Shown piece by piece: positions 19,307-27,915 of a stretch of DNA of 64,000 nucleotides. Made by a program: the position numbers and the translations under genes. Below the pieces are notes generated by a model. The model had not been told where the DNA came from, did no database searches, and was given only the letters and a program-made list of their open reading frames with translations. This stretch comes from Rhizobiaceae bacterium (GTDB taxonomy: Bacteria > Pseudomonadota > Alphaproteobacteria > Rhizobiales > Rhizobiaceae), in NCBI GenBank assembly GCA_017643495.1, contig JAEPNK010000002.1, positions 558,001 through 622,000 on the forward strand. Direction: 5' to 3'. How positions within the stretch are numbered: position 1 is the stretch's first letter; the number at the start of each line of letters is the position of its first letter.

Positions 19307-19813
19307 ATGTCGACTTTTCGAACGCTTGACCATATTTATATTCGCTCGATCGCGCTCGTCTGCATTGCGCTTTTTGTGGTCATGCTTGCTGCCATTCTTT
19401 CGCAAGTGGTCATGCGGTATGTTTTTTCCAACCCGTTGTCATGGTCTGAAGAGCTCGCGCGTTACTCGATGGTATGGCTGGCCATGATGGCGGCAGCGCT
19501 CTGCTCGCGGGCAAGCCAACACCTCACCTTGATCAGTGCGGAAATGTTGCCTCCACCATTGCAAAAGCCATTGCGTTATCTCGGAACCTTGATTGCCTGC
19601 GTTATTCTCGGAGTGTTGTTCTGGCATGCGACTGACCTTGCAGTCCGCACAGCACGCCAGACCACGCCGGGCCTTGGATTGTCAATGAGCTGGATTTACG
19701 CAGCGTTGCCTACGGGGTTCGCACTCATGATCCTGGGGCAGGTGCTGGGTCTGTTTTTCTCTGATGCCAGAGCCATGCCAGAAGAAACCGACACCACAAA
19801 CACGCCTGTCTGA
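19307..19813 (+). CDS. dctQ: TRAP transporter small permease (DctQ family)
   Basis: A 168-residue four-helix membrane subunit. The conserved LSQVVMRYVFSNPLSWSEEL with ARYSMVWLAMMAAA lies in helices 1-2, and LSMSWIYAALPTGFALMILG gives the last pair of helices. It lies between dctP and dctM and completes the transporter. Confidence 0.93.
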   Translation: MSTFRTLDHIYIRSIALVCIALFVVMLAAILSQVVMRYVFSNPLSWSEELARYSMVWLAMMAAALCSRASQHLTLISAEMLPPPLQKPLRYLGTLIACVILGVLFWHATDLAVRTARQTTPGLGLSMSWIYAALPTGFALMILGQVLGLFFSDARAMPEETDTTNTPV

Positions 19814-19821
19814 GAATTTTC

Positions 19822-21105
19822 ATGCCAACCATAGTCTCTTCAATCGCTGCTGTTTTGTTCCTTGTCGCCGGGGTGCCGATTGCATTGGCGTTGCTTGTAA
19901 TCCCTCTGGCCTTTCTGGTTCTCGACCCGTCGCTCACCACGCCAATGCTGGTGATTCCGCAGAAAATGTTTGCAGCAATGGACAGCTTCCCCCTGATGGC
20001 AGTGCCTTTTTTCGTGCTCGTCGGCCAGGTCATGAACAGTGGCGGCATCACCACACGCATTTTCGAGTTCGCCAATTCCCTTGTCGGTCATTTTCGCGGC
20101 GGCCTCGCACAGGTCAACATCATTGCAAGCCTGTTGATGTCCGGCATGTCGGGGTCTGCCGTGGCGGACGCATCCGGACTTGGACAGGTGGAAATAAAAG
20201 TCATGACAGATGAGGGATATGATCCGGGCTTGGCGGCCGCGGTGACAGCCGCCTCCGCAACTGTCGGGCCGATCATTCCGCCCAGCATTCCCCTGGTCAT
20301 CGTTGGAGCGGTTACAAACACCTCCATATCACAGCTTCTGGTGGCGGGGTTGTTGCCCGGTCTTCTGATGACGGTTGCCCTTTGCAGTCTGGTGGCCTGG
20401 ATTGCGCGGCGGAACAACCTGCCAACCCGCCCGCGGGCAACGCTGCACCACCTGTTTATGTCTTTTGCAAGATCCGCACCGGCGCTGTTTGCCCCGGTAT
20501 TGCTTGTTGGCGGCATCCTTGCCGGTGTGTTTACGCCGACCGAGGCTTCTGCCGTCGCGGCCGCATATGCAATCCTGATTGCGATGTTCTGGTATCGCGA
20601 AATGGATATGTTCGGTCTCTTTCGTGTATTGTGGACAAGTGCCATGACGGTGGGAGCCATCTTTTTCATAATTGCGGCCGCGGCCACAGTTTCATGGCTT
20701 CTGACCTGGCTTGGCGTCCCGCAAAGACTAGCTGGCGAATTGGGCAATCTGACCGGGAATCCCGTTATCCTGATGCTCATGATCATCGGTTTCCTGTTGG
20801 TTGTAGGGTGTTTTCTGGAGAGCAACGCGGCCATCATTCTGGTGGCACCCTTGCTCGTTCCCATTGCCGTAAATGCGGGCTTTGATCCTGTACACATCGG
20901 TACGGTCATAGTGCTCACACTGATGCTGGGTCTCGTTACCCCTCCAGTGGGCATGAACATGTTTATTGTCATGTCGATTGCCCGCATCTCCTTGCGCCAC
21001 TACTTGCGTGCGATTTGGCCCTTTTTCATCGTCCTTATGGTAGCAACCCTGACTGTCGCCTTTGTACCGTGGATTTCGCTTGTGGTGCCGAGAACATTAC
21101 TCTGA
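19822..21105 (+). CDS. dctM: TRAP transporter large permease (DctM family)
   Basis: The 427-residue large subunit carries the transport path using a Na+ gradient. Motifs include MSGMSGSAVADASGLG with Asp, ASATVGPIIPPSIPLVIVGA, GVFTPTEASAVAAAYA and LMLGLVTPPVGMNMFIV. It starts eight bases after dctQ and ends eleven bases before the RuBisCO-like gene, so the operon continues directly into the catabolic enzymes. Confidence 0.95.
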   Translation: MPTIVSSIAAVLFLVAGVPIALALLVIPLAFLVLDPSLTTPMLVIPQKMFAAMDSFPLMAVPFFVLVGQVMNSGGITTRIFEFANSLVGHFRGGLAQVNIIASLLMSGMSGSAVADASGLGQVEIKVMTDEGYDPGLAAAVTAASATVGPIIPPSIPLVIVGAVTNTSISQLLVAGLLPGLLMTVALCSLVAWIARRNNLPTRPRATLHHLFMSFARSAPALFAPVLLVGGILAGVFTPTEASAVAAAYAILIAMFWYREMDMFGLFRVLWTSAMTVGAIFFIIAAAATVSWLLTWLGVPQRLAGELGNLTGNPVILMLMIIGFLLVVGCFLESNAAIILVAPLLVPIAVNAGFDPVHIGTVIVLTLMLGLVTPPVGMNMFIVMSIARISLRHYLRAIWPFFIVLMVATLTVAFVPWISLVVPRTLL

Positions 21106-21116
21106 AAGAGATCGCA

Positions 21117-22361
21117 ATGACTTATCGCTTTTCAGCCGACTATATTTTGCGCACTTGTGGGGATGCCGCGAAAACTGCACAGATTGCTGCCGGTGAACAA
21201 TCATCGGGCACATTTGTAGAAATACCGGGTGAGGATGAAGCGCTGAAGCAGCGTTCTGCCGCTCAGGTCGAGCTACTTGAACAGGTTGAAGACCCTGGCA
21301 CCCCGGTTTTGGCGGGCAGCGAGGGAGATGGAACACCTACAAGTTGGAAAATGCGGTTGTCGTGGCCGCTTGAGAATATCGGCCCTTCGCTGCCAAACCT
21401 TGTGGCAACAGTCGCCGGAAATATCGGGGAATTGAAACAGGTTGCCGGGTTGAAAATCACAGACCTGCATCTGCCTGCGCCGTTTTTTGAACGATACCAC
21501 GGTCCCGGATTTGGTGTTGAAGGTACACGCAGGCTGGCTGGCGTTCATGAAGGCCCGCTTATCGGCACAATCATAAAACCCTCCGTTGGCCTCACCGCGG
21601 CAGGCACAGCGGCGCTGGTCGATGAGCTGTGTGAGGGCGGTATAGATTTCATCAAGGATGACGAACTTCAAGCCGACGGGACCCGGTGCCCCTTCGAAAC
21701 CCGTTTTGAGAAGGTGATGGACGTTGTGGACCGGCATGCAGACCGCTCGGGCAGGAAAGTCATGTATGCGGTCAACATTACCGGAGAACTCGATGAAATG
21801 CTCCACCGTCACGAACTGGTACTGAAGCGCGGTGGCACTTGTGTGATGGTAAGCCTCAACTCCGTCGGAATGACCGGTCTCGCTGCCTTGCGAAACGAGA
21901 CACAGCTGCCCATCCACGCACATCGCAATGGCTGGGGAATGCTCGGGCGACCAGACCATACCGGCTGGTCATATCCTGCCTGGTCCACATTATGGCGTGT
22001 AATTGGTGTTGACCACATGCATGTGAACGGTCTTTCAAACAAGTTCTGGGAAACGGACGAAAGTGTGATTGCCTCGGCACGGCACTGCCTTTCACCGCTA
22101 CATTTCGATTTCCCAAACCGGGTGATGCCGGTATTCTCATCCGGGCAAACGGTATTGCAGGCCGCCCCGACATATCAGCAAACGGGATCGAGCGACCTGA
22201 TCTTTTGCGCAGGTGGCGGAGTGGTTGCCCACCCGTCCGGCGTTGGCGCTGGTGTAAAGTCCCTGAGAGAATCCTGGCAAGCCGCATTCGAAGGGATATC
22301 CCTTGAAGCAGCAAGCGCCAAATCTTCCGTACTCAGGGAAGCGGTAGAAAAATTTTCATGA
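21117..22361 (+). CDS. RuBisCO-like protein (form IV)
   Basis: A 414-residue RuBisCO large-chain homologue. I start at ATG 21117 with GAAAGAG upstream; an open frame extends further but overlaps dctM. It keeps GTIIKPSVGL (equivalent of Lys175; Lys177 position is Ser), FIKDDELQ (carbamylated Lys201 with Asp203/Glu204), the HAHRNGWG His, VFSSGQT and CAGGGVVAHPSG phosphate loops. The loop-6 Lys334 region is not recognisable, so CO2 fixation is unlikely. Family members beside DUF1537 kinases act on 3-oxo-isoapionate-4-phosphate (OiaT/OiaX types). Here it lies between a TRAP transporter and such a kinase, with which it overlaps by ATGA. The exact reaction is inference. Confidence 0.88.
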   Translation: MTYRFSADYILRTCGDAAKTAQIAAGEQSSGTFVEIPGEDEALKQRSAAQVELLEQVEDPGTPVLAGSEGDGTPTSWKMRLSWPLENIGPSLPNLVATVAGNIGELKQVAGLKITDLHLPAPFFERYHGPGFGVEGTRRLAGVHEGPLIGTIIKPSVGLTAAGTAALVDELCEGGIDFIKDDELQADGTRCPFETRFEKVMDVVDRHADRSGRKVMYAVNITGELDEMLHRHELVLKRGGTCVMVSLNSVGMTGLAALRNETQLPIHAHRNGWGMLGRPDHTGWSYPAWSTLWRVIGVDHMHVNGLSNKFWETDESVIASARHCLSPLHFDFPNRVMPVFSSGQTVLQAAPTYQQTGSSDLIFCAGGGVVAHPSGVGAGVKSLRESWQAAFEGISLEAASAKSSVLREAVEKFS

Positions 22362-23701
22362 CTATGACAAGCGACAGCATAAGACTTGCCTTTTACGGTG
22401 ATGATTTTACCGGGTCTACGGACGCGATGGAAGTAACCGCATTTGCCGGATTGCGGACCGTCCTGTTCACCAGCATTCCCGGTGATGACTTGCTGGAGAG
22501 GTTCCGAGGATATGACGTCATCGGCATTGCAGGTACTTCGCGTGCGCGCAGTCCGGAATGGATGGAAGAAAATCTTCATGAAGCCTTCCGTGCCTTGCGC
22601 CGGTTGAACCCGCGTATCGTACAATACAAGGTTTGCTCGACATTCGATTCCTCACCTGAAGTCGGGTCAATCGGGCGCGCTGTTGATATCGGCATGTGCG
22701 AAGTCGGAGGAAATTGGTCGCCGCTGGTCGTGGGCGCCCCGCAACTCGGCCGCTGGCAGGCATTTGGCAACCTCTTTGCCCGCGCAAGCGACGGCACATA
22801 CCGTCTGGACAGACACCCAACCATGTCACGCCATCCCGTCACACCGATGAAGGAAAGTGATCTGCGAATTCATCTTGGAATGCAGACAGAAAGACCTGTA
22901 ACTGCGGTTTTCGGCCCTGACCTTCCAGCCTTTGAAACGGTAGCGCAAGGCGATGCGCCGTCAGCAGTTTTCCTGGATGTATTTGATGAAGCGACGCAGG
23001 AACATGCGGGCAGAATTGTCTGGACTGCAGCAATGAAGCAAAGGGTTTTTTCTGCATCTTCCTCTGGGTTGCAATATGCGCTGATATCCCATTGGAGATC
23101 TGCAGGGGAAATTCCGTCAATCGCCGAAGAAATACCAAAAGCACGCCCGGTAGACCATTTGCTTGTCCTTTCGGGTAGTTGCTCACCCGTTACGGCCGAA
23201 CAAATTGATCATGCAGAGAGCGAAGGATTTACGACAATCCGTATCGACGTCATTGCAGCTACCGGAGAAGACATTGAAACCGAACTTTCACGGCTGGAGA
23301 ACCTTGTTTCTATAGGGTTCACGCAATCCCGCGGCGTGCTGGTTTACGCCGCCCGGACGGTTGATGATCCGGCTTACTCGGCTCTTGAGCATGCAGCAGC
23401 AGGGCGAAACCAGAATTTTTCGAAAGCTCAACACATGCTTGGCGACTTCATGGGAAAGTTGGTTCACCGGCTTGTCCCAAAACTCTCCCTGTCAAGAATC
23501 GTTGTGGCTGGAGGCGACACATCGGGCAGGATCATAGGGAGTTTGCCCATACAAGCGCTGGAAGTTGCACATCCGCTTGCGAAAGGCGTTCCCATTTGCC
23601 ATTGCCACTCGTCTGACAAGGCATTCGATGGTCTTCAGGTAGCTCTCAAGGGAGGGCAAATCGGCGATGCTTCATTATTTTCACGGGCGTTTGGCGGATA
23701 G
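22358..23701 (+). CDS. Four-carbon acid sugar kinase family protein (DUF1537)
   Basis: A 447-residue ATP-dependent kinase for acid sugars. The N-terminal acid-sugar site is LAFYGDDFTGSTDAMEVTAF, and the C-terminal nucleotide-binding domain has RIVVAGGDTSGRIIGSLPI. Known members phosphorylate erythronate, threonate, denerate-type substrates or 3-oxo-isoapionate (OiaK). Its ATG overlaps the RuBisCO-like stop codon, so the two products are likely consecutive in a pathway: kinase makes the 4-phosphate, the RuBisCO-like protein cleaves or decarboxylates it. Substrate remains to be assigned. Confidence 0.9.
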   Translation: MTMTSDSIRLAFYGDDFTGSTDAMEVTAFAGLRTVLFTSIPGDDLLERFRGYDVIGIAGTSRARSPEWMEENLHEAFRALRRLNPRIVQYKVCSTFDSSPEVGSIGRAVDIGMCEVGGNWSPLVVGAPQLGRWQAFGNLFARASDGTYRLDRHPTMSRHPVTPMKESDLRIHLGMQTERPVTAVFGPDLPAFETVAQGDAPSAVFLDVFDEATQEHAGRIVWTAAMKQRVFSASSSGLQYALISHWRSAGEIPSIAEEIPKARPVDHLLVLSGSCSPVTAEQIDHAESEGFTTIRIDVIAATGEDIETELSRLENLVSIGFTQSRGVLVYAARTVDDPAYSALEHAAAGRNQNFSKAQHMLGDFMGKLVHRLVPKLSLSRIVVAGGDTSGRIIGSLPIQALEVAHPLAKGVPICHCHSSDKAFDGLQVALKGGQIGDASLFSRAFGG

Positions 23702-23960
23702 TTTTTCCGCTCCTTACGGCATCAAGAATCGGGTTAGTGATTTTGCCGATTTAAAATCGAGTTGGTAAATTCAAATGCTACAATAAGTTAATTTGAATGA
23801 TCATTCCCTCAACGTATTGATTTGCTGTACGTTTATGCCCCCGCCACATCAGGGCATACCCGTTCGTGACAGTGTCACTGTTACACATTCAACGTAACAT
23901 CCGGGTTGACTTCGACTAATTGCGACATGCGAGCCTTGGGCTTAAACCCTGAGGTGACAT

Positions 23961-24134
23961 ATGACAAAAATAGGTTACGCACAAGTAAGTACCAGCGACC
24001 AGGACTATGATGGACAGATCGCAAAACTGGAAGCTGAAGACTGCGAGATCATTCGTTCCGAAAAGGTATCAGGTGTCAGTCTTAAAGACCGGCAGGAACT
24101 CAAAACCATTATTGAATTCTTGCGGCAAGGCTCA
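23961..24134 (+). pseudogene. Serine resolvase, truncated after 58 codons
   Basis: The start of a Tn3-type resolvase/invertase: MTKIGYAQVSTSDQDYDGQ contains the catalytic Ser, and IRSEKVSGVSLKDRQELKT is the following conserved block. The coding match ends at FLRQG, where homologues continue with DELVVTRLDRL; instead the IS-end-like repeat (copy B) begins. GAGG lies seven bases before the ATG. The remaining two thirds, including the HTH, are missing. Confidence 0.85.
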
Positions 24135-24172
24135 TCCTCCCCCACTGAAGTGGTCCGGCCTATAGTTAGGAA
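24135..24172 (+). repeat. IS-end-like repeat, copy B
   Basis: It matches 14783-14821 and truncates the resolvase gene. The following ~260 bases to the AlbA_2 gene hold no recognisable coding sequence; a sequence GTTTGGATCAAGC near 24197 could be another element end, but this is weak. Confidence 0.6.
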
Positions 24173-24435
24173 TTACCCTCTGATCCTTTGGACCAGTTTG
24201 GATCAAGCTGTATTCCGTACGATAACTCATTGATTCGAATTGAGTTTCAATCAGAATCTCTTGGAAGGTGTTGGATAGTTTTCGCCGCTACTTCCTTACG
24301 TATCGCTTACGTTTGGAAAACGCGGGTTCTTTCATCAATTGGTACGATTTGATGTTTGAGATTGGATATTGGTGTTGGCTTTGGTTCTGCTAGCGAATTG
24401 CATGCTGGCAACATGTGATTGTGATTAGTGGGTCT

Positions 24436-24975
24436 TCAGTTAGTGTGTCTTTGCGCGATATAGTCCACCATCTCCGGTCCGGTTAGCACCCGGGACGAGT
24501 TGCCAATGCGCACGAAGAATGTGTCATTGCCTTTGGCTGTTTTGGCGTATACTGGCTTTGACGCTGGTTTTACATCGACAAGACAAATGTCCTTCCCGTC
24601 GTTTGCTTCAAAGCGGATCTTGACCAGTGAAGCCACATTCGATTGACCGACAGCCCCCATGAGCATTGTTGACAACCAGTTTTCGTAGCCATCAATATCC
24701 TGCTTCTTAAAGTCCAGATCAGGTTGGATGCCGAGTAGATCGCCATCGTCGGAGATCCCAATACCCAGTGTGCCACCTTTAGCATTCATGAATGCGGCTA
24801 CCGTCTTTATGATGCCTTCGTTGATGACCTTTTCCGGAATGTTGGGATCAAGTGGCTTGCGCGCAGTGGATTTGAACTCGATTTGGTTCGTTTCCATTTC
24901 TTGCAACAAATCCGCAACTGAAAGCTCTTTGGGTGGCCCCATAGCGATAATCTGGTCATAAACGCGCTTCACCAA
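24436..24975 (-). CDS. Schlafen/AlbA_2 domain protein, probably N-terminally truncated
   Basis: The AlbA_2 (divergent AAA-4/Schlafen) fold is visible: IEFKSTARKPLD, then AAFMNAKGGTLGIGISDDGD with LLGIQPD, and a C-terminal DTFFVRIGNSSRVLTGPEMV. These domains bind nucleic acid or nucleotides and occur in defence and regulatory proteins, usually as part of longer chains. The listed start is a TTG. The frame stays open upstream (…NWLWVQREG) into the right-hand direct repeat until a stop at 25045-25047, and no good ATG with a ribosome site is seen. I infer loss of an N-terminal domain at the island boundary. Confidence 0.65.
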   Translation of the reverse strand: MVKRVYDQIIAMGPPKELSVADLLQEMETNQIEFKSTARKPLDPNIPEKVINEGIIKTVAAFMNAKGGTLGIGISDDGDLLGIQPDLDFKKQDIDGYENWLSTMLMGAVGQSNVASLVKIRFEANDGKDICLVDVKPASKPVYAKTAKGNDTFFVRIGNSSRVLTGPEMVDYIAQRHTN

Positions 24976-25134
24976 ACCTTCCCTTTGAACCCATAACCAA
25001 TTGCGCGCTTTGGAATAGCACCGTGTTTTCCGTGGCTTGTCGGGCTATTTTGAATCAGTTTGTTGGGAAGAGACGCTGGTTCGCAGCCAAATAGCGGGAA
25101 TATGAGAGAACGTCTCTTTAGACGGATGATATCA
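24968..25134 (+). repeat. Right copy of the ~165-bp degenerate direct repeat (possible attR)
   Basis: It begins CTTCACCA, matching the tRNA-Ala end CTCCACCA, and holds the identical core TTGCGCGCTTTGGAATAG at 25001-25018. GAGAC (25070) and GTCTC (25112) keep the same spacing and offset as in the left copy, forming an inverted repeat AAGAGACG/CGTCTCTT. No tRNA body remains upstream. Confidence 0.6.
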
Positions 25135-25523
25135 CGCGGACAACGGTGATGCTTGAAGGGTGATTTGCGCGGCGTGATCAACCTCAAAAGCAATAGCGTG
25201 ACCACAACAATCGATTAATACAACACTTCCATTACGATAGCAGTTCAGAAATCACAGGCCAATGCGGTTCCTTGTCCCCTGACTCGTTTCCTGTTTGATG
25301 TTTTGGTTGTTAATTACCACAGAGGATCATGGTGAGTACTGCGATTGCTCGAAGAGGCGGTTATCGGCTGCACTGGATTTCTCTTTCACCGCTGATTGCC
25401 GTAGTAGCAGGGGAACCAGTCATCCCCCCGCGAGTTGTTGTTGCATAACCATGTAATCTGTCATTGTCTGGAGAATGATAAGAACCGGTTTTTACAGGAA
25501 AACTTCCCGAAGGAGGCAATCGA
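25135..25523. other. Intergenic region upstream of ctaG
   Basis: Nothing beyond the ctaG ribosome-binding site is recognisable in these ~390 bases. The promoter of the oxidase region probably lies here. Confidence 0.4.
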
Positions 25524-26237
25524 TTGTCTGATGGATCATGGAACCGGATTTATTGTGGGCGTCCACCTGAGCCGCCTGAAATCTGGTCAAACTGGAACTT
25601 CGACCCACCTCTCCTGGTTGCCCTGGCAATTCTTGCACTTGTCGTCGGGCGGGACCCGCGAGGACTGGCAGCCGTAACAGTACTGTTCATTGCTTTTGTA
25701 TCCCCACTCTGCGCGCTGTCTTCTGCCCTCTTTTCTGCTCGCGTCGTCCATCATGTCTTGCTTACCGTAGTCGCTGCCCAACTGATTGGCTGGTATCTGC
25801 CATCGCGCAAAGCCCGGTCGGTAATGCTGCCTTTTGCAGTTTCAACACTGGTATTCTGGTTCTGGCACGCACCGGCGCCCTATGATCGCGCACTTTCACA
25901 TATCGGCATTTACTGGTTGATGCAGATTACCCTGCTGGCAAGCGCTGTTTGGTTCTGGCGTGAAGTGTCCGCCCGCAACCGTTCGCCAGTCGAAGCCTTG
26001 ACTTTCATCGTTATGGGGTTTGCGCAAATGGGTATGCTGGGTGCAGTTCTGACCTTTGCGCCGCAACCAATGTATGCGGCCCATGCAATCGCCCCCTTTG
26101 CGTGGCAATTGTCACCACTTGCAGATCAGCAAATCGGCGGATTGATCATGTGGGTACCGGCTGGCGTGCTTTATGCACTGGCCGCCATTTTCTTGTTGCC
26201 CCGTCCGTGGAGCAAAGCAGGGGATGAAATTACGTGA
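25524..26237 (+). CDS. ctaG: Cytochrome oxidase assembly protein, CtaG (caa3 type)
   Basis: A polytopic membrane protein thought to help CuB insertion into caa3-type oxidases. The start is a TTG at 25524, chosen because AGGAGG at 25511-25516 is seven bases upstream. It has about six hydrophobic segments, with HHVLLTVVAAQLIGWYLP, FWFWHAPAPYDRALSH and GMLGAVLTFAPQPMY as family motifs; several His residues could bind copper. It overlaps the next gene (GTGA) and precedes an oxidase operon. Confidence 0.87.
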   Translation: MSDGSWNRIYCGRPPEPPEIWSNWNFDPPLLVALAILALVVGRDPRGLAAVTVLFIAFVSPLCALSSALFSARVVHHVLLTVVAAQLIGWYLPSRKARSVMLPFAVSTLVFWFWHAPAPYDRALSHIGIYWLMQITLLASAVWFWREVSARNRSPVEALTFIVMGFAQMGMLGAVLTFAPQPMYAAHAIAPFAWQLSPLADQQIGGLIMWVPAGVLYALAAIFLLPRPWSKAGDEIT

Positions 26238-26746
26238 CCGATTGGCTTGTTGTTCTGGTTCCGCTCTTCAAGTCGGTCCATATCACCGCATTGTGCGTGT
26301 GGTGCGGGGGGCTGATCGCAATGCCGCTCATGCTGGCTAAACACGATCCGGCAGTGCCACAGGAAGATTACGACCGTATCCGAAAGGCCACCCACCTTAC
26401 CTACACGCTTGGCTTGACACCTTCGGCTGTCATCGCCGTCATTGCAGGTACATGGCTGATCTTTATGCGTGACACCTTTGCACCCTGGTTTTACGCCAAG
26501 CTGTTCTTCGTTATGCTATTGTTAGCTGCCCATGTATGGATCGGGCATGTACTGGTCCTTGTGGCTGAGGCATCGCACAAGGTGCAGCCTCCAAAGCCCT
26601 ATTTGCCGATCAGTGCCGTTCTCGTTTCGGTTATCGGCATTCTCGCCCTGGTGCTGGGAAAACCGGAACTCGACTGGATTCAGTTTCCGTCCTGGTTTCT
26701 TGAGCCCATGGATGGCCGTTTGCCCTTCGAAGTGCCAAGATTGTAA
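26234..26746 (+). CDS. CopD-like four-helix membrane protein
   Basis: A 170-residue integral membrane protein with a GTG start overlapping the ctaG stop. FKSVHITALCVWCGGLIAMP (helix 1, His) and FYAKLFFVMLLLAAHVWIGH (His) resemble the CopD/HemJ-type fold in which His residues bind heme or copper. It is encoded with ctaG, so a role in oxidase maturation is plausible. Its 3' end overlaps the opposite-strand DUF2231 gene by 67 bases. Confidence 0.72.
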   Translation: MTDWLVVLVPLFKSVHITALCVWCGGLIAMPLMLAKHDPAVPQEDYDRIRKATHLTYTLGLTPSAVIAVIAGTWLIFMRDTFAPWFYAKLFFVMLLLAAHVWIGHVLVLVAEASHKVQPPKPYLPISAVLVSVIGILALVLGKPELDWIQFPSWFLEPMDGRLPFEVPRL

Positions 26747-27231
26747 TCGAAGACGAGCTTACCACCATGCCAACCCGTCACAATAACCATGATTACGCAC
26801 AGCCCGGACAACAGGATTCCGTAGGGCAAGACTGCTTCTTCGTATCCGCTGAGACGGTGTCCCCAGTTGGCCGCAAGAAATGCCAGCAATGTGACAGCAA
26901 TGATGAAATGCGTCCAGGCTGGCGCGCGCGCACGGATGCCAGGCACGAACAGCAGCTCAGCGGTGCCGGAAAAACCGGAAAACATCCCGAACAGAAAACC
27001 GGTACCTGCTGCCCAAAGCGCAGCGCGGGCCCAAAAGGCGTCTCCGGTCCACCAGTAGATGAGGTCGGCACCGAATACGCAGAATGTCAGGGCCACCGGA
27101 AAAGCAACACTCATCGCATGAATGGGATGGCCGAGAATAGCAACGCGCGATTCCGTCAGATGATGACCCGGGAGCTCACTAATCGGATCAATCAGATCTT
27201 CTGTTCCGTCTTGGCTCTTCTGATCGGTCAA
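26680..27231 (-). CDS. DUF2231 membrane protein
   Basis: A 183-residue protein with four hydrophobic segments. VAILGHPIHAMSVAFPVALT carries the H-P-x-H motif typical of DUF2231, and WTHFIIAVTLLAFLAANWGH gives another His pair. It starts at TTG with AAGGAGA eight bases upstream; that ribosome site lies inside the start of the divergent oxidase subunit II gene. Function is unknown; heme-like binding has been suggested for related folds by their His pattern. Confidence 0.8.
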   Translation of the reverse strand: MTDQKSQDGTEDLIDPISELPGHHLTESRVAILGHPIHAMSVAFPVALTFCVFGADLIYWWTGDAFWARAALWAAGTGFLFGMFSGFSGTAELLFVPGIRARAPAWTHFIIAVTLLAFLAANWGHRLSGYEEAVLPYGILLSGLCVIMVIVTGWHGGKLVFDYNLGTSKGKRPSMGSRNQDGN

Positions 27232-27915
27232 ATGCGTCTCCTTCGATTGTCGCTGGCTGCCATCCTAGTGGCGATTGTCACCGGTTGCCAAGGCCGACTA
27301 TCAACCCTTGACCCGGCCGGACCGGCAGCAGAAACCATTGCCTTACTCTGGAACGTCATGTTTGTCGGCTCGGCCGGTATCTTCATTCTGGTAACGATTC
27401 TGCTGGCGATGTCGTTCCGCGCGAAGCGGTCGAACAGCAGCGAAACCACTCTGGAGCGTGCCTGGATCATCGGACTGGGTATTTGTTTCACGATGACTGT
27501 TCTTGCAATACTCCTTGCCTACGGCATCATTGCCGGCAACCGGTTGACGGCAAGCCACTCGGAAGATGCGGTGAAGGTTTCCGCCAGAGCCGACCGTTCG
27601 GGCTGGACATTCAGCTATGATGCAAGACCCGGTCACGCAACCCGGGATATCCTGCACATACCAGCCGGCCAGAACGTCACGGTTTCAATCACGACCGGCG
27701 ATGTCATTCACAGTTTCTGGGTGCCACGCCTCGCCGGAAAGCTTGATGCAATTCCCGGCCACGTCAACACATTGAAACTGCGGGCAAACGAGCCCGGAAC
27801 CTATGCAGGCCGCAGTGCGGAATACAGCGGCCCCGGCTATCTGGGGAACCGTTTCGAAGTGCGGTCTCACGGGGCTGATACCTGGCAGGCTTTTTTGCAG
27901 GGAGAACTGGATTGA
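27232..27915 (+). CDS. Heme-copper oxidase subunit II lacking the CuA site
   Basis: A 227-residue subunit II. I start at ATG 27232, giving a lipoprotein-like signal ending LVAIVTG-C. Two membrane helices follow (about 40-60 and 83-105), then a cupredoxin domain with VIHSFWVPRLAGKLDAIPG. The CuA loop, normally C-x-E-x-C-x3-H-x2-M, reads SAEYSGPGYLGN, so both Cys, the His and the Met are absent. This resembles quinol oxidase CyoA (SASYSGPGF) and implies that electrons come from quinol rather than cytochrome c. A longer open frame upstream is antisense to DUF2231 and not coding. It overlaps subunit I by ATTGA. Confidence 0.88.
   Translation: MRLLRLSLAAILVAIVTGCQGRLSTLDPAGPAAETIALLWNVMFVGSAGIFILVTILLAMSFRAKRSNSSETTLERAWIIGLGICFTMTVLAILLAYGIIAGNRLTASHSEDAVKVSARADRSGWTFSYDARPGHATRDILHIPAGQNVTVSITTGDVIHSFWVPRLAGKLDAIPGHVNTLKLRANEPGTYAGRSAEYSGPGYLGNRFEVRSHGADTWQAFLQGELD

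Noticed and set aside
21015-21116. Upstream extension of the RuBisCO-like protein
   Set aside because: It lies inside dctM in another frame and is not RuBisCO-like; ATG 21117 has a ribosome site.
26767-27231. Long N-terminal extension of oxidase subunit II
   Set aside because: It is antisense to the DUF2231 gene and lacks any oxidase-like sequence; the lipoprotein signal starts at 27232.
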